This document shows positions 1 through 9,929 of a stretch of DNA of 64,000 nt, in pieces. Below the pieces are notes generated by a model. It had not been told where the DNA came from. It made no database searches and worked only from the letters and a program-made list of their open reading frames with translations. Position numbers and translations under genes: made by a program. How positions within the stretch are numbered: the stretch's first letter is position 1; every line of letters starts with the position of its first letter. Origin of the DNA: Marasmius tenuissimus (Eukaryota; Basidiomycota; Agaricomycetes; Agaricales; Marasmiaceae); assembly GCA_029532415.1 (NCBI GenBank), contig JAQOTA010000057.1, positions 310,001 to 374,000 on the forward strand, given 5' to 3'.

Positions 1-254
1 CAGTCCTCAAGATATGGTAGAAGTGAGACAATAGGAAAATCGAACGATACAGGCAGTGAGCGTAGAAGACAACACGCAATGGAGATCACGAGGGCACGCG
101 ACCCGTGTAAACGCCGTTAGGCGCCCAAGCCTGCCCTCAGGTCCCAAGCAGGCCGCCACGAAACTTCAATGGATTCTGATTCCTACCGACATCTTTACAC
201 AGGATAGCCAGCAAATAATTTTTTCGTAGTTTTTAAGAAGATGGAATACTTTAT
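1..254. other. Intergenic edge; resembles an F-box upstream region
   Basis: No gene is visible. A stretch near 43-75 (gaacgatacagg ... cagtgagcgt ... aagacaac) closely resembles the region near 4693-4734, which lies upstream of the F-box gene starting at 4434. This suggests that another minus-strand F-box paralogue may lie to the left of the window and that this is its upstream flank. Confidence 0.4.
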
Positions 255-2018
255 CTACACCTCGTATAAACTCCAGTTCCTCTGAGTGATTTCCTCATCA
301 TCAAAATCTCCTACAACAATTCTTCCTCCAACTCGCTTCCCAAACTCGCTGACCTTCTTCCTGAGCGCGGGATCGAGGCCAGCCTTCTCTATCTCCGCCC
401 CACGTTGCAAGCTAGACCGCTTCGGATTGCGGAACACGTGGAATTTCATGAAAGGCCGAGAGATTGAATGTCGCTCCGAGACGAGATCTAACACCTGGTC
501 AATCGTCTCGGGCCCTAGGGAGAGAGGAAATAGGCTGAGGGAAACCCGAGTAAGTTTGGGTAGAAGGAGGGAGTAGTCAGGTTTGGTCCGAAGACTAGAC
601 AACATTTTCGAGAAGATTTCGTCTCCGAAAAGAGGAAGCTCAATCTCTCTAGAAGCAGGCCCGCTCCGGGAGTCATTCCTGGCAATGTGAAGCTCGAGGT
701 CCATTAGGTTGGGTAAAGACCGAAAGAGCGGCGTCAAATCGAAGTTGAGAGCATCAATCAAGTCGTCACGCTGAGTAGAACACGGCAAGTAGAGGTCCAA
801 ATGTTCAATCAAAGGCGATCGTCTTGCCAGTGTGAGAAGAGATTGTGGCCAACCTTCCGCGGCTCGCAACTCGAGGGATACGAGCGAGGGGAGGCAAAGG
901 GACGATAGGAGGGTAGCTAATACAGCACCGTTGGCTTCTGAGAACCCAGTCTTGGCACCAAAGACGAGCTTTCGAAGGGAGGGGACTTCCCGTTCGAGAA
1001 TCTCTGGATGCCGCTTGCAGCCATCGACGAAGGCGTATATCGACAGGATTTCGAGACATGTATAGCTAGGAAGGAATATGAGAAGCGGAATGACACTATC
1101 CTCGCATACAGCGCTGATATGCCATGACCGCAATCGAGACGAGGGGGCAAAGTCGTCGGCAAAGTTCCAGAGAAATACCGTCGTCAATGCTGGTGCCTGC
1201 CAAATGGCCTGCCAAATCCAGTACATCTCATACCGACTCGAGCCGTAGTATAAGGCCTCCTCACGGAATATTCGAAGTTGTGGGAATGATAACCCACGAA
1301 CTGCCGGGAAATCGAAGTGAGTCGTCAGGAAGGTTAGGGTACCGCAACGAGAGAATTCTCGGACAAGGTGTCGCCAGGCTACAACGGCGTCTTTGTTGAG
1401 AGGTGGAGGATAACCCGGTCGCGATTCCCTGATTATGCGAATGCTTAGAGGGCATTTTTTCGAGTTTGTGAGATACAAGTCGAGGGGCACGGTAATGTCG
1501 TACGGAAGTTTGCCAAACGCGACACTGACAGAGGACCAAAGATGGGGTAGACCCTTGGCAATGGCTCTCCAACGGGAGCAGACCTGAGACAAGATGAGGG
1601 GTGGCGTCTCCAGAACATCCCTTGCACCCCATTCGTGATCAAAGTTCACGTTGAGCGAGTAGTCGTGAAGTGAATTGCAAAGGATGGTGAAGATGGTTTC
1701 CCAGATCTCGTTGGGTACCCGGCGCTGTGCTGCAAGAACAGAACGACACGTCCTGACGTTCATCTCGAGAACTCCCTGTTTTTCTTCCAGCATTTCCAAC
1801 ATCCCCTTGAGCAACGCAACTCCTTCGTTGCAACGTTCCAGTTTCTCCGCATCCTCTTGTAACACTTCAGCCGCCTGAGAGCGTTCGATGTCCGAGGGGA
1901 CGTAGTCCGAGCAAGAAAAGCGAGGGTCTATTTCATGAGGTTCGAGCGTCGCCTGAAGACGACCAGCATGACTCTGGAACATCTCGCATGTAGTGTAGGG
2001 ATGGTTTCCTGGATTCAT
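255..2018 (-). CDS. F-box/LRR-like protein, agaricomycete expanded family (copy 1)
   Basis: Intact single-exon gene of 587 aa starting at ATG 2018. Residues about 30-42 hold the family signature DPRF...SDYVPSD; 45-95 form a heptad-rich coiled coil; 98-165 form the F-box (AQRRVPNEIWETIF, then LSQVCSRWRAIA and LWSSVSV). The rest is leucine-rich and repeat-like (LPSLVSLEL, SPLIEHLDL), and the C-terminus carries the family tail GRIVVGDFD. F-box proteins generally bind Skp1 in SCF ubiquitin ligases, with the C-terminal part choosing the substrate; that role is inferred and the target is unknown. It is the first of a same-strand pair with the next gene (33 to 35 kb-type relatives lie elsewhere in the window). 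No frameshift is seen. Confidence 0.9.
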   Translation of the reverse strand: MNPGNHPYTTCEMFQSHAGRLQATLEPHEIDPRFSCSDYVPSDIERSQAAEVLQEDAEKLERCNEGVALLKGMLEMLEEKQGVLEMNVRTCRSVLAAQRRVPNEIWETIFTILCNSLHDYSLNVNFDHEWGARDVLETPPLILSQVCSRWRAIAKGLPHLWSSVSVAFGKLPYDITVPLDLYLTNSKKCPLSIRIIRESRPGYPPPLNKDAVVAWRHLVREFSRCGTLTFLTTHFDFPAVRGLSFPQLRIFREEALYYGSSRYEMYWIWQAIWQAPALTTVFLWNFADDFAPSSRLRSWHISAVCEDSVIPLLIFLPSYTCLEILSIYAFVDGCKRHPEILEREVPSLRKLVFGAKTGFSEANGAVLATLLSSLCLPSLVSLELRAAEGWPQSLLTLARRSPLIEHLDLYLPCSTQRDDLIDALNFDLTPLFRSLPNLMDLELHIARNDSRSGPASREIELPLFGDEIFSKMLSSLRTKPDYSLLLPKLTRVSLSLFPLSLGPETIDQVLDLVSERHSISRPFMKFHVFRNPKRSSLQRGAEIEKAGLDPALRKKVSEFGKRVGGRIVVGDFDDEEITQRNWSLYEV

Positions 2019-2601
2019 GTTGATGTCGACGCGGGGTTTTCTTCAACTTCTAGTGAGATCTGACAATGAAAACAGGTGAGTGGACGAGGTTTATTCCACG
2101 TCTACTATGTTGACAACGTACCGCTTATCAGAATGCCTCAAGCCTTTGTGAGCTGCTGTCCGTTCTCTTAACCTTTATGACGCGTCCCGTGGTAGATTTG
2201 CTGAAACACTCGGTCAAGGTTGTCTCGGTGAAGCTGGAAGGAAATCAGAACTGGTTCAGGTAGGTGCAGTCAACATCTCGCATTTGCAATAAAAACCGAC
2301 TTTTTTTATCAGGTCTTGATGTTCGGCTTGAGAACAAGATATACGTGAGGTATCAAAAGAAGTCCGTGGGGGTGAAAGAGCAAAACGCGATCGGAAACGT
2401 CCGAGTCGATGGACCTCATGATCAATAGGCGGCGAATCGCCGACCGGACAGCCTGAAGCGGGATACAGACCGGCTAAGCAAGTAAATACTACATACCCTC
2501 GAAAGTTCTAAGTTTACATGATTGTAATCGTGTACTCGGGCCTATAGTAGAATATTCGAAGCGTGCTTGGGATAAAGTAGAGTCATAGTATTAACTGGAC
2601 C
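2019..2601. other. Intergenic region between two tandem F-box genes
   Basis: About 580 bases without a supportable ORF. It serves as the upstream region of the F-box gene starting at 2018 and the 3' flank of the next one. No clear TATA box or repeat was recognised. Confidence 0.5.
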
Positions 2602-4434
2602 TCATTCAATTCCTTCAGTATGCTCTGTATCCCGAAAATCATCAACTATGATCCTTGTTCGAGTTTGTTCTTCAGCCGCCCGTATCTTCTCCTTCATATC
2701 AGGATCGAGCACAGCCTTTCTTATTCTCGTTCCCTCGTCCAACTCATACTGCCTGACGTCTCGAAAGACGCGGAAGGCCTTCAAAGGCCTTGATGCCGAA
2801 TGTCGTTCCAAAACTACCTCCAACACTTTGTCGACGGTTCCAAGATCGAGTGAGAGAGGGAACAAATGAAGGGAGATCCACTGTAAACTTGGTAGACAGA
2901 TGGAAGATACAGGTTCAATACGGAGAGGAGACAGTACGTTTGAGAGAACTTTGTCTCCAAAGAGGGGGCGGTTGCCTTGTCTGTAGATGGGCTCCGACCC
3001 CGTCGCGACACGAATCACATACAGCTCCAAATGTGTCAGGTTGGGGAAGGATTGAAAGAGTGGGGTGAAAGGAGAACTGATTGCATCGGCTCCGCCACTT
3101 TTCAGATGCATGCAGAGACTCATTCTTTCGAGTAAGGGGGATTGACCCGCGAGAGTGAGGAGTGATGATGGGAATCCTTCCCTGAATGGTAACTCCAAGG
3201 AGACGAGCGAAGGTAGTGATAGTGACGACAAAACGCTCACTAAGTTGATGTTATCATTCTTCAGTTCACTGTCATCTTCGCCCAGGATCAGCTTTCGAAG
3301 CGATGGAACCTGCACGTCCATAACAACTGGACGAGCAAAAGGGTAGTGAGGATACAAGGTACGTATCTCCAAAGTTTCGAGGCAACCACAACTCAAAAGA
3401 GCGTCAAGGAACCAAGCAAGCTCCTCGGTGTGCAATGATTGTAGTTCCAACGAACGTAATTGTGAAAGCGGTAGGTTGCCACGGAATGTCCACAGAGATA
3501 CTGTCATCAACTTTGGTGCACCCTCAATGGCTTCCCAAAACCAGGAGGTCTCGTCATCATCCATACCGTACTGATGCTCTTCTTCACGAAGACTTTCGAG
3601 TTGAGGAAATGCAAGTCCCTGGACTGCTGGGAGGTCAAAATGGGGACTTTTAAGAGCCAAGGTACGGCAGCGAGAGAGGTGTTGTGATAGGCTTCGCCAC
3701 GCCGCAAGTGTCTCTTCAGAGAAGGGTATCGGCTCGCAATGAGCTGTCTCTCTGGATACACGAATGTTGAGAGGGTGCCTCTTTGCGTTGGAAAAATAGA
3801 GCTCGAGAGGAGGGGTAATGTCGACAAAAAGCTGGGTGAACTCGATATTAATGGACGACCAAATGCATGGCAAGCCCAGCGCAATGGCCCTCCATCGTGA
3901 GCACACCTGTGATAATCCGAGAGCTGGTGTATCCTGGACGGGGGGCTTATTCCAGGATACGTAGTCGTAATTGATATGGAATGAGTGATCGTAAATGGAG
4001 GTGCAAAGGACCGAGAAGATGATTTCCCAGATTTCGTTGGGCACCTGACGCTGGGCAGAGAGGATAGAACGGCAGGTCCTAATGTTGTCGGTGATAGCTC
4101 CCTTCTTCCCTTCCAGCATTTCCATCTTTTGCTGGAGTATTGCGATCTCTTCATCGCACCGTTGCACCTTTCCTTCATCTTCTTGTATTATCCCAAGCAC
4201 CTGAGACCGCTCGAAGTCTGAGGGAATGTGGTCGGAGCGATAGAGACGAGGGTCAACTTTGTGGGGTTCCAGGTTCGTCGCGTCTGGTACGGTGACGCCT
4301 GTCAGCTTGGAGCGCTCGATATCAAAAGGAATGTTGTCTGGACGAAAAGAACTAGGATTGGGTTCAAGGACTTCATATGTCTGTTCACGAAGTTCCTCAA
4401 CGTGATGATTTTGGTTTGTTGGGCGAGAATTCAT
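2602..4434 (-). CDS. F-box/LRR-like protein (copy 2) with duplicated N-terminal motif
   Basis: 610 aa if translation starts at ATG 4434. The frame is open upstream to 4917, but that part has no family similarity, so the internal ATG is preferred. Residues 35-48 (IPFDIERSKLTGV) and 65-82 (RSDHIPSDFERSQVLGI) are two versions of the same N-terminal signature, which other copies carry once. A coiled coil follows at about 85-125, then the F-box at 128-195 (AQRQVPNEIWEIIF, LSQVCSRWRAIALGLP, IWSSINIEF), then leucine-rich sequence. It ends with the family tail RIIVDDF. Likely an SCF substrate receptor by family; substrate unknown. It is a tandem paralogue of the gene at 255-2018. Confidence 0.88.
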   Translation of the reverse strand: MNSRPTNQNHHVEELREQTYEVLEPNPSSFRPDNIPFDIERSKLTGVTVPDATNLEPHKVDPRLYRSDHIPSDFERSQVLGIIQEDEGKVQRCDEEIAILQQKMEMLEGKKGAITDNIRTCRSILSAQRQVPNEIWEIIFSVLCTSIYDHSFHINYDYVSWNKPPVQDTPALGLSQVCSRWRAIALGLPCIWSSINIEFTQLFVDITPPLELYFSNAKRHPLNIRVSRETAHCEPIPFSEETLAAWRSLSQHLSRCRTLALKSPHFDLPAVQGLAFPQLESLREEEHQYGMDDDETSWFWEAIEGAPKLMTVSLWTFRGNLPLSQLRSLELQSLHTEELAWFLDALLSCGCLETLEIRTLYPHYPFARPVVMDVQVPSLRKLILGEDDSELKNDNINLVSVLSSLSLPSLVSLELPFREGFPSSLLTLAGQSPLLERMSLCMHLKSGGADAISSPFTPLFQSFPNLTHLELYVIRVATGSEPIYRQGNRPLFGDKVLSNVLSPLRIEPVSSICLPSLQWISLHLFPLSLDLGTVDKVLEVVLERHSASRPLKAFRVFRDVRQYELDEGTRIRKAVLDPDMKEKIRAAEEQTRTRIIVDDFRDTEHTEGIE

Positions 4435-5121
4435 TAGTAAAAATTGTCGATTTTCTGATATCCTGACGATCAGAAACCTTGATTTCGGAGTTGTGCGGGT
4501 ATTACTGAGGTCTACGCCCAGCAGGCGGGCTGATGGCTTCCTTTCGAATCGCACTAATAATCGTTCTCTAGGAACCATGGACATGATGAGCATTTGAGTA
4601 TAAACTAAAGCAGAAAGATGTTGTTTGCTCACCAGAGAAGCCGCAGTGAGAGCTAGGGTCCTCCAGGTGTGATGAAAGCCTGATTTCGGGAAGATTGAAC
4701 GATACAGGTATTGCGCAGTGAGCGTGGAAGACAACGTAGTGACTTGTGTAAGCGCCCAACCGGTCACGGATCCGAACCGGACCGTAGAGTCGTTCTCCAG
4801 ACGCTGACGCAAGCTCAAGCGCTCAGGTTCTGTACTCCTTGGTCCCCCCCCCAGAACCTTCCCAGACCCCACAATATTCCTCGCCCTCACTCGAAGGATT
4901 TTACAGTCAACTTCCAAATAATACTCCTGGGAAAAATATAGTCACTGGCTACAAAGGGTCGCGACACGTCAAAAAGAGATCCCAGAGACGGCCTAAAGGT
5001 ACGCACGAGGCGACCAGGATTTCAGTCCTGACCATAACCGTGCTGCGTAACAGACTGTTTCACAAACGAACGCTCATATCGGTTCTATACAGGGCGAAAG
5101 CCTTTTCTTCTAGTTGACAAT
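4435..5121. promoter_or_regulatory. Divergent intergenic region between two F-box genes
   Basis: About 690 bases between the starts of the minus-strand gene (4434) and the plus-strand gene (5122), so it must hold both promoters. It contains the segment at 4693-4734 that is similar to the left edge of the window. A C-run lies near 4845. No firm TATA box was identified. Confidence 0.4.
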
Positions 5122-6585
5122 ATGGATGAGGATTTTGTAGGAGACCTCCAAGAACGCCAATCTGCTACTGTTTTCGCCCAACGCGAACTTCCATTCGAGC
5201 TCTTGCACACCATTTTCTCGATCGCCTGTTCCTCATTCGACAGTGGATATACTCTCATTCTCAACAAACCAGACTTTATAAGAACATCATCTACAGCATT
5301 TCCTGTCACCCTTTCTCAAGTTTGCTCACGCTGGCGAGATGTTGCGTTGAGTACGCCCTCACTGTGGTCAGCTATCAGCCTACGACTATCAGCTCTTCCT
5401 CTATTTTCAACCACTATCCTGGAACATTATCTCCAAAACTCCAAACAGCACCCTCTCAAGGTTCAAATTACTGCTGGCCTATCACCCCGTGAACCCCTCC
5501 CAGCTGAAGCCATTTCCGTCTGGGCCATATTGACCCCCCACTTGCCCCGAGTCCAGTCACTCTATTGCAACACTCGGCCCCTATGGATGCAAGGAACATC
5601 CTTTCCAAATCTCACCACCCTTCAAGATTTTCTCCTCGAACGCGACAACCGTTGGCATTCCTTCCTTCGGGATGTTCCCCGGTTGACTGAAGTCACAACT
5701 TTCATTCTATACCCCTCCAGCACCTTCCCATATTCCCAACTGACGTCGCTCGAATGCCGTCATCAACAAGGCAGCGCCATCATACAGCTCATCCATGAAG
5801 TCCTCCCGGTGTGCCAAAAGCTCGAAGCCCTTACTATCGGCTTGGACAGTAGTCGGGGTGGAGAGCAGTTGGCGATTCAGCACCGGATAGATGCTGTACT
5901 CCCCTCTCTTCGCGTGTTTGTTTTGACCGACCATGATTCAGGCATTTCCATGAACTCCTTTTTCTTTACGGTATTCTTTGCATCGCTCCATACACCTGCT
6001 CTTCACGAGTTACGAATTGAATGCGGAGACGCTGCCAGTTCCGTTGGATGGGCACCTCCGTTTCTCGAATTCCTCGCCCAGTCTGGGAGCACACTCCGAC
6101 ACCTATCATTGTCACTCCACCATACTGGATATCCCGAGGCCCAACCGCTTTCCCATCCATTTGAGAGGGTACCTAACCTGACACGGTTCGAGTTGGTGAT
6201 GGTGGACGGTTCCTGGAACGCCTCGAGGAGGAAGGCAGAATATCGAGATCATGTCCAACGCTATGTTAGCCGCCTCTTCGTAGATCTGATGGTCGGAGAT
6301 CGTGACCCTACCAGTAGCGAGGCGCTGGTTCCAAAGCTCTCCACGCTCATCGTCTCGGCCCCTGGCGTTGCCCTCGATTCCGAGACAGTGAATTCTGGTC
6401 TTCGCGTGGCGCTGGCCAGGAGACCAGGAACGTCTTTCGCCAGTACGAGTGGTAGGGCCCCTCTCAAGGAAGTGCGGTTTGCTCTCTGCCGAGACGCCTA
6501 CACCAAGGAGGAGGAGAAGAGTACAGAGGCGGTTGGGGTTCTCAGACAGGACGGGGTCGATGTTGATATCAAAGACTTGAGGTAG
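5122..6585 (+). CDS. F-box/LRR-like protein (copy 3), short N-terminus
   Basis: Intact single exon of 487 aa. Unlike its neighbours it lacks the N-terminal PSD/ERS signature and coiled coil and opens almost directly into the F-box at residues 18-85 (AQRELPFELLHTIFSIACSS, LSQVCSRWRDVALSTPSLWSAISL). Leucine-rich segments follow (GSTLRHLSLSLHH, VPNLTRFELVMVD). The tail GVDVDIKDLR matches the family C-terminus. ATG 5122 is the first in-frame start after a stop-rich region, and no upstream exon with a coiled coil was seen, so the shortened N-terminus appears real. Putative SCF adaptor of unknown target. Confidence 0.9.
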   Translation: MDEDFVGDLQERQSATVFAQRELPFELLHTIFSIACSSFDSGYTLILNKPDFIRTSSTAFPVTLSQVCSRWRDVALSTPSLWSAISLRLSALPLFSTTILEHYLQNSKQHPLKVQITAGLSPREPLPAEAISVWAILTPHLPRVQSLYCNTRPLWMQGTSFPNLTTLQDFLLERDNRWHSFLRDVPRLTEVTTFILYPSSTFPYSQLTSLECRHQQGSAIIQLIHEVLPVCQKLEALTIGLDSSRGGEQLAIQHRIDAVLPSLRVFVLTDHDSGISMNSFFFTVFFASLHTPALHELRIECGDAASSVGWAPPFLEFLAQSGSTLRHLSLSLHHTGYPEAQPLSHPFERVPNLTRFELVMVDGSWNASRRKAEYRDHVQRYVSRLFVDLMVGDRDPTSSEALVPKLSTLIVSAPGVALDSETVNSGLRVALARRPGTSFASTSGRAPLKEVRFALCRDAYTKEEEKSTEAVGVLRQDGVDVDIKDLR

Positions 6586-8198
6586 TTTTTTGGTGTTCGC
6601 TCTTTAGATGGCAAGCTATACGCATACAAGTCGTTTTCCTTTTTCACGTGCCCTCTGGTAGAAGTACTCATACCACCCCCTCCCTTTCGTTGGAACTTAT
6701 GCTCGTGTGTCGTTGACTCGGTTGCGGGAACCTACTTATATACACTCGGTGTACAGTATATACCCAGGATCCTGCCATGGATATGTCGGAATCTTGTTTC
6801 ATGAATATCAGATCGGCAGGTAAATCGAGGAGGTCAAGATGAATCGATCGCGTTTCTCTGGAGACTCAGGTACTTATGCCGGATTTAGCTTAGTACAGAC
6901 GATCGTAGTCGTCAATGATAACGCTAAATTCGTGTTTGAAAAGGACTACTGGCGTCTGTAGTAAGCAGCCAAAGATGGCGCAGTTGGTACGATAAATGGG
7001 AGGAATTGATTTGATAACCACTCACGATGATACTGGTCGGCATCTTACACGCATGCTGGTCCTCCAATTCTACCCAACCCCACCTTAGAGACAGAACGCA
7101 ACCTTTGTTGAGCACATTGGTGAGATCAACTAGATTCCGCATTCCTTACATCGAGGTTCCCCGGGCCAAGTTACAAGACGAATACGACGACGCAGCACCT
7201 ACGAACAGGCAGAGTTTTAGGTGAGTTCACCTTTATGGCGTTCACCTTCATGGCGTTCACCTTCATGGCGAATACCTAAGTGGTAAGCGAGCATGGATAC
7301 TATGGAACGTTGGCTGTATCCGCATGACGCATCGCTCGTCTACGACTGAGCTCGATGATAGAGCTTCGGTTGCAAAAGTGAGTGAGTTCCGTGGGGCGAC
7401 CTCAGTGTAATGGGGGACAGATCTCCTTGAGAAGGATTTGGATGTACTGATTGAGTGTAAGTCGGGTGAAACTGATGTGGTGGGAGCAGCCGCTCCTGGT
7501 TATTAGGGCCCCTAGTGAAATTGCCCATCTCAGCCTGGCATTTAGCGACTCCCAGTGAGCGCGAAGAGAGCATAGATTAGTAGCTAGGAGTTCAATGCAT
7601 TTGGATAGAGATATACCCGGGGGTTTGCTCACCGTTGGCACGATTGATTGATCGAGCTAGGATAGGACACACCGGCGTGATGGACGTGGCGAAGCCTTTT
7701 TGAAGAAAGTGCCAAGCGGCCTAAGAAACACGGTCAGAGATGAGTTTAGGGCAGGTCAAGACGCGTCATAGAAAATCGACACAAGATTGGTATTTGATCC
7801 CGACACACGGCGAATTTCAAGCACGACCTTGACGTCTCGGCAATGTGCCAGCCGCCAAGGTGAATAAATCCCAAGATGGATCAAGTAGCGGTGGCATAAC
7901 CATTGGACGGGAGTAGTATTTTGTGTTATACAACCAGGGTAAACTGCAAGCATACTCAAGCAAAGTCCAGAATACATGTCAAGAAATTCAAACCCTGAAT
8001 AAAAGAAGTGGTAGTAGATATACGACGTTAAGACGAGTCATTAGTAAGTTAGCGGCAAGACTGACCGCCAAGTTCAATCCATTCTCCAGTCCAAACCTCC
8101 ACACCGCAACCAATGGTCTTCTATCCCGCGCCCCGTGTCATACCAAGAAGTATCATTGCAAATAAGGAGAACCGTGATCGCGCCGCACAAGGGCAATA
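6586..8198. other. Gene-free intergenic region
   Basis: About 1.6 kb between convergent F-box genes, without a recognisable gene. Apart from the small tandem repeat at 7225-7269, only short incoherent ORFs are present. It holds the 3' flanks of both neighbours. Confidence 0.6.
7225..7269. repeat. 15-bp tandem repeat, three copies
   Basis: The unit gttcaccttcatggc occurs three times head to tail; the first copy differs by one base. It lies in non-coding sequence, so there is no sign of a coding role. Confidence 0.9.
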
Positions 8199-9929
8199 CT
8201 AATCATCAAAAAAACCAATTGCCTCCTCCTCCTCCTCCTCCCTTTCTCCAATATCAACCCTTACACCATGGCGTAGTAGCCCTTGTATCCTCTCCGCCGC
8301 GCCAGGTGAAAGAGAAAACCTCTCCCACCGACCATCAAAGTTGGTGGTCTTGATGCAGACAAGTCTCACCTCCGTCAATAAACTGGCGCCACCACCAACG
8401 GAGGAAGCTTCGGAGAACCTCGAATGCACGGCATCGAGCACAGTATCGACGAGCTGTTCGCACAATAACATGCTGTCTATCACCGTGATAGAGATATCTT
8501 CAAGGTGGGGTAGTAATGGCCTCTCAGCCGGAATGCCAGAGAATAGATGTCGGAGTAGTTGTTGAAGGAAGGAGTGATACTGGGATGTTTCTGATTTGTT
8601 TCTCGGATAGCTGTCGAGCACGATATCCAACTTGATGACGTTCCGAGTTAGCTGCAAGAGGCTAACCAGGTTCGGATGTAACGGAACCGTGTCGAAGTGT
8701 ATGATGGACAAGGAGAGAGTGCGTAGGGAAGTCGAATTTTGCGAGAAGAACTGGCTGAGTGAGCCGGGCCATCGCTCAACATGGCCAGGGTCGGAGAAAG
8801 TCAACCGCAAATTTGAGAGGGCGGGTGCTCGCAAAGCTAAAACCGCACTGAGTATGGGAGAGGACACTTCCAGGGGTCCGCCAACGCATTCACGTGTTAC
8901 GTATATAGAAAGCGAGCGGAGGCTGCGAATGTCAACCAACGGATGGGACTCGCTCTCTTCAGTTGAATCGTCATCTTCCAAGTCTTTGAATGTTAAAGAT
9001 TCCAGCTTCCCGCAATTTGGGAGCACGTCTTGCACGAGGGTATGGATATTGTCGTAAACAAGAAATTCAAATGCAAGGGAGGTTAACTGATGATATGGGA
9101 GTTGGCTGAGGGGATACAGGAAATCCGACGCAACCTGTGTCAGTTTGGGAGTATCCTGCAAGGCAACGTGCCAATAAAGCTTCTCATGGCCCCTTTCGCT
9201 GAGATTGGTGAGGTTCGGAAATGAACCTTCAGGGATCACAAGTCTCGTCGAAAGGTCATCAGCGTCGAGCGATCTGCATCGATGCAAGTGAGGTAGTAAC
9301 GTGTTCCAACAATCCTCAATATGACGAGGGCAGCCGCGGGCCCAATGGCCGTCTGAGATCTGGATACGGAGGGGGTATTGTTTGGAGTTTTGTAGGTATA
9401 ATCCAAGAAGTTTCCGTGGAGCGATACCGGGAGCGTTCGATAGGTCGAGACTGATTGAAGCCCAAAGTGAAGGTGTATCGAGTGCCACACATCTCCATAG
9501 GGAACAGACGCGAGGCAGGATGAGGGTGGGTCGCTGCCACTTCCATTTCGCCTGATCGAACTCGTGGACCTTGAGCGAATATCCGCCTTTTGTTGACGAG
9601 TGAGCAATAAGGTTGAAGATTTTCTGCCATAGCTCAATCGGAACTCGACGCTGAGCAGACACAGCAGCGTGACGTCTCTTTATCACCTCTTCAAGTTCCG
9701 TCATTCTCTTCTCCATATCGTCTGTCGCCGTAGGGAGGCGCGCTACCTCCTTTCTATATTTTGCAAGGGCCAGCTGTTCTGTGTCCAACAGTATTTTCAT
9801 TTGTGAGGCCTCAACCTCAGTAAGCACGTAGTCAGAACGCAAGAAACGGGGTTCGATGGTATCATTGATGTTTGGAAAGACGATCTCGCGATGGCATCGT
9901 TCACGAAGAACAGCGCGTTGTTGCTCCAT
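8199..9929 (-). CDS. F-box/LRR-like protein (copy 4) with poly-Glu tail
   Basis: 576 aa from ATG 9929. The open frame runs 55 codons further upstream into a MITE-like inverted repeat, so the internal ATG followed by family-like sequence is preferred. Features in order: IEPRFLRSDYVLTEVE signature, a coiled coil at about 50-100, the F-box (AQRRVPIELWQKIFNLI, LPRVCSLWRCVALDTPSLWASISL), and leucine-rich repeats (TSLRTLSLSII). The C-terminus is GVRVDIGE followed by a run of Glu encoded by a CTC/CCT microsatellite at about 8221-8243, which could vary in length between strains. No disabling change is seen. Confidence 0.88.
   Translation of the reverse strand: MEQQRAVLRERCHREIVFPNINDTIEPRFLRSDYVLTEVEASQMKILLDTEQLALAKYRKEVARLPTATDDMEKRMTELEEVIKRRHAAVSAQRRVPIELWQKIFNLIAHSSTKGGYSLKVHEFDQAKWKWQRPTLILPRVCSLWRCVALDTPSLWASISLDLSNAPGIAPRKLLGLYLQNSKQYPLRIQISDGHWARGCPRHIEDCWNTLLPHLHRCRSLDADDLSTRLVIPEGSFPNLTNLSERGHEKLYWHVALQDTPKLTQVASDFLYPLSQLPYHQLTSLAFEFLVYDNIHTLVQDVLPNCGKLESLTFKDLEDDDSTEESESHPLVDIRSLRSLSIYVTRECVGGPLEVSSPILSAVLALRAPALSNLRLTFSDPGHVERWPGSLSQFFSQNSTSLRTLSLSIIHFDTVPLHPNLVSLLQLTRNVIKLDIVLDSYPRNKSETSQYHSFLQQLLRHLFSGIPAERPLLPHLEDISITVIDSMLLCEQLVDTVLDAVHSRFSEASSVGGGASLLTEVRLVCIKTTNFDGRWERFSLSPGAAERIQGLLRHGVRVDIGEREEEEEEAIGFFDD

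Noticed and set aside
4435..4917. 161-codon N-terminal extension of F-box copy 2
   Set aside because: Open frame but no family similarity. It overlaps the divergent promoter region, and the internal ATG at 4434 precedes the conserved signature.
8221..8243. Glu-coding microsatellite as a separate feature
   Set aside because: It is part of the F-box copy 4 coding region and is described there.
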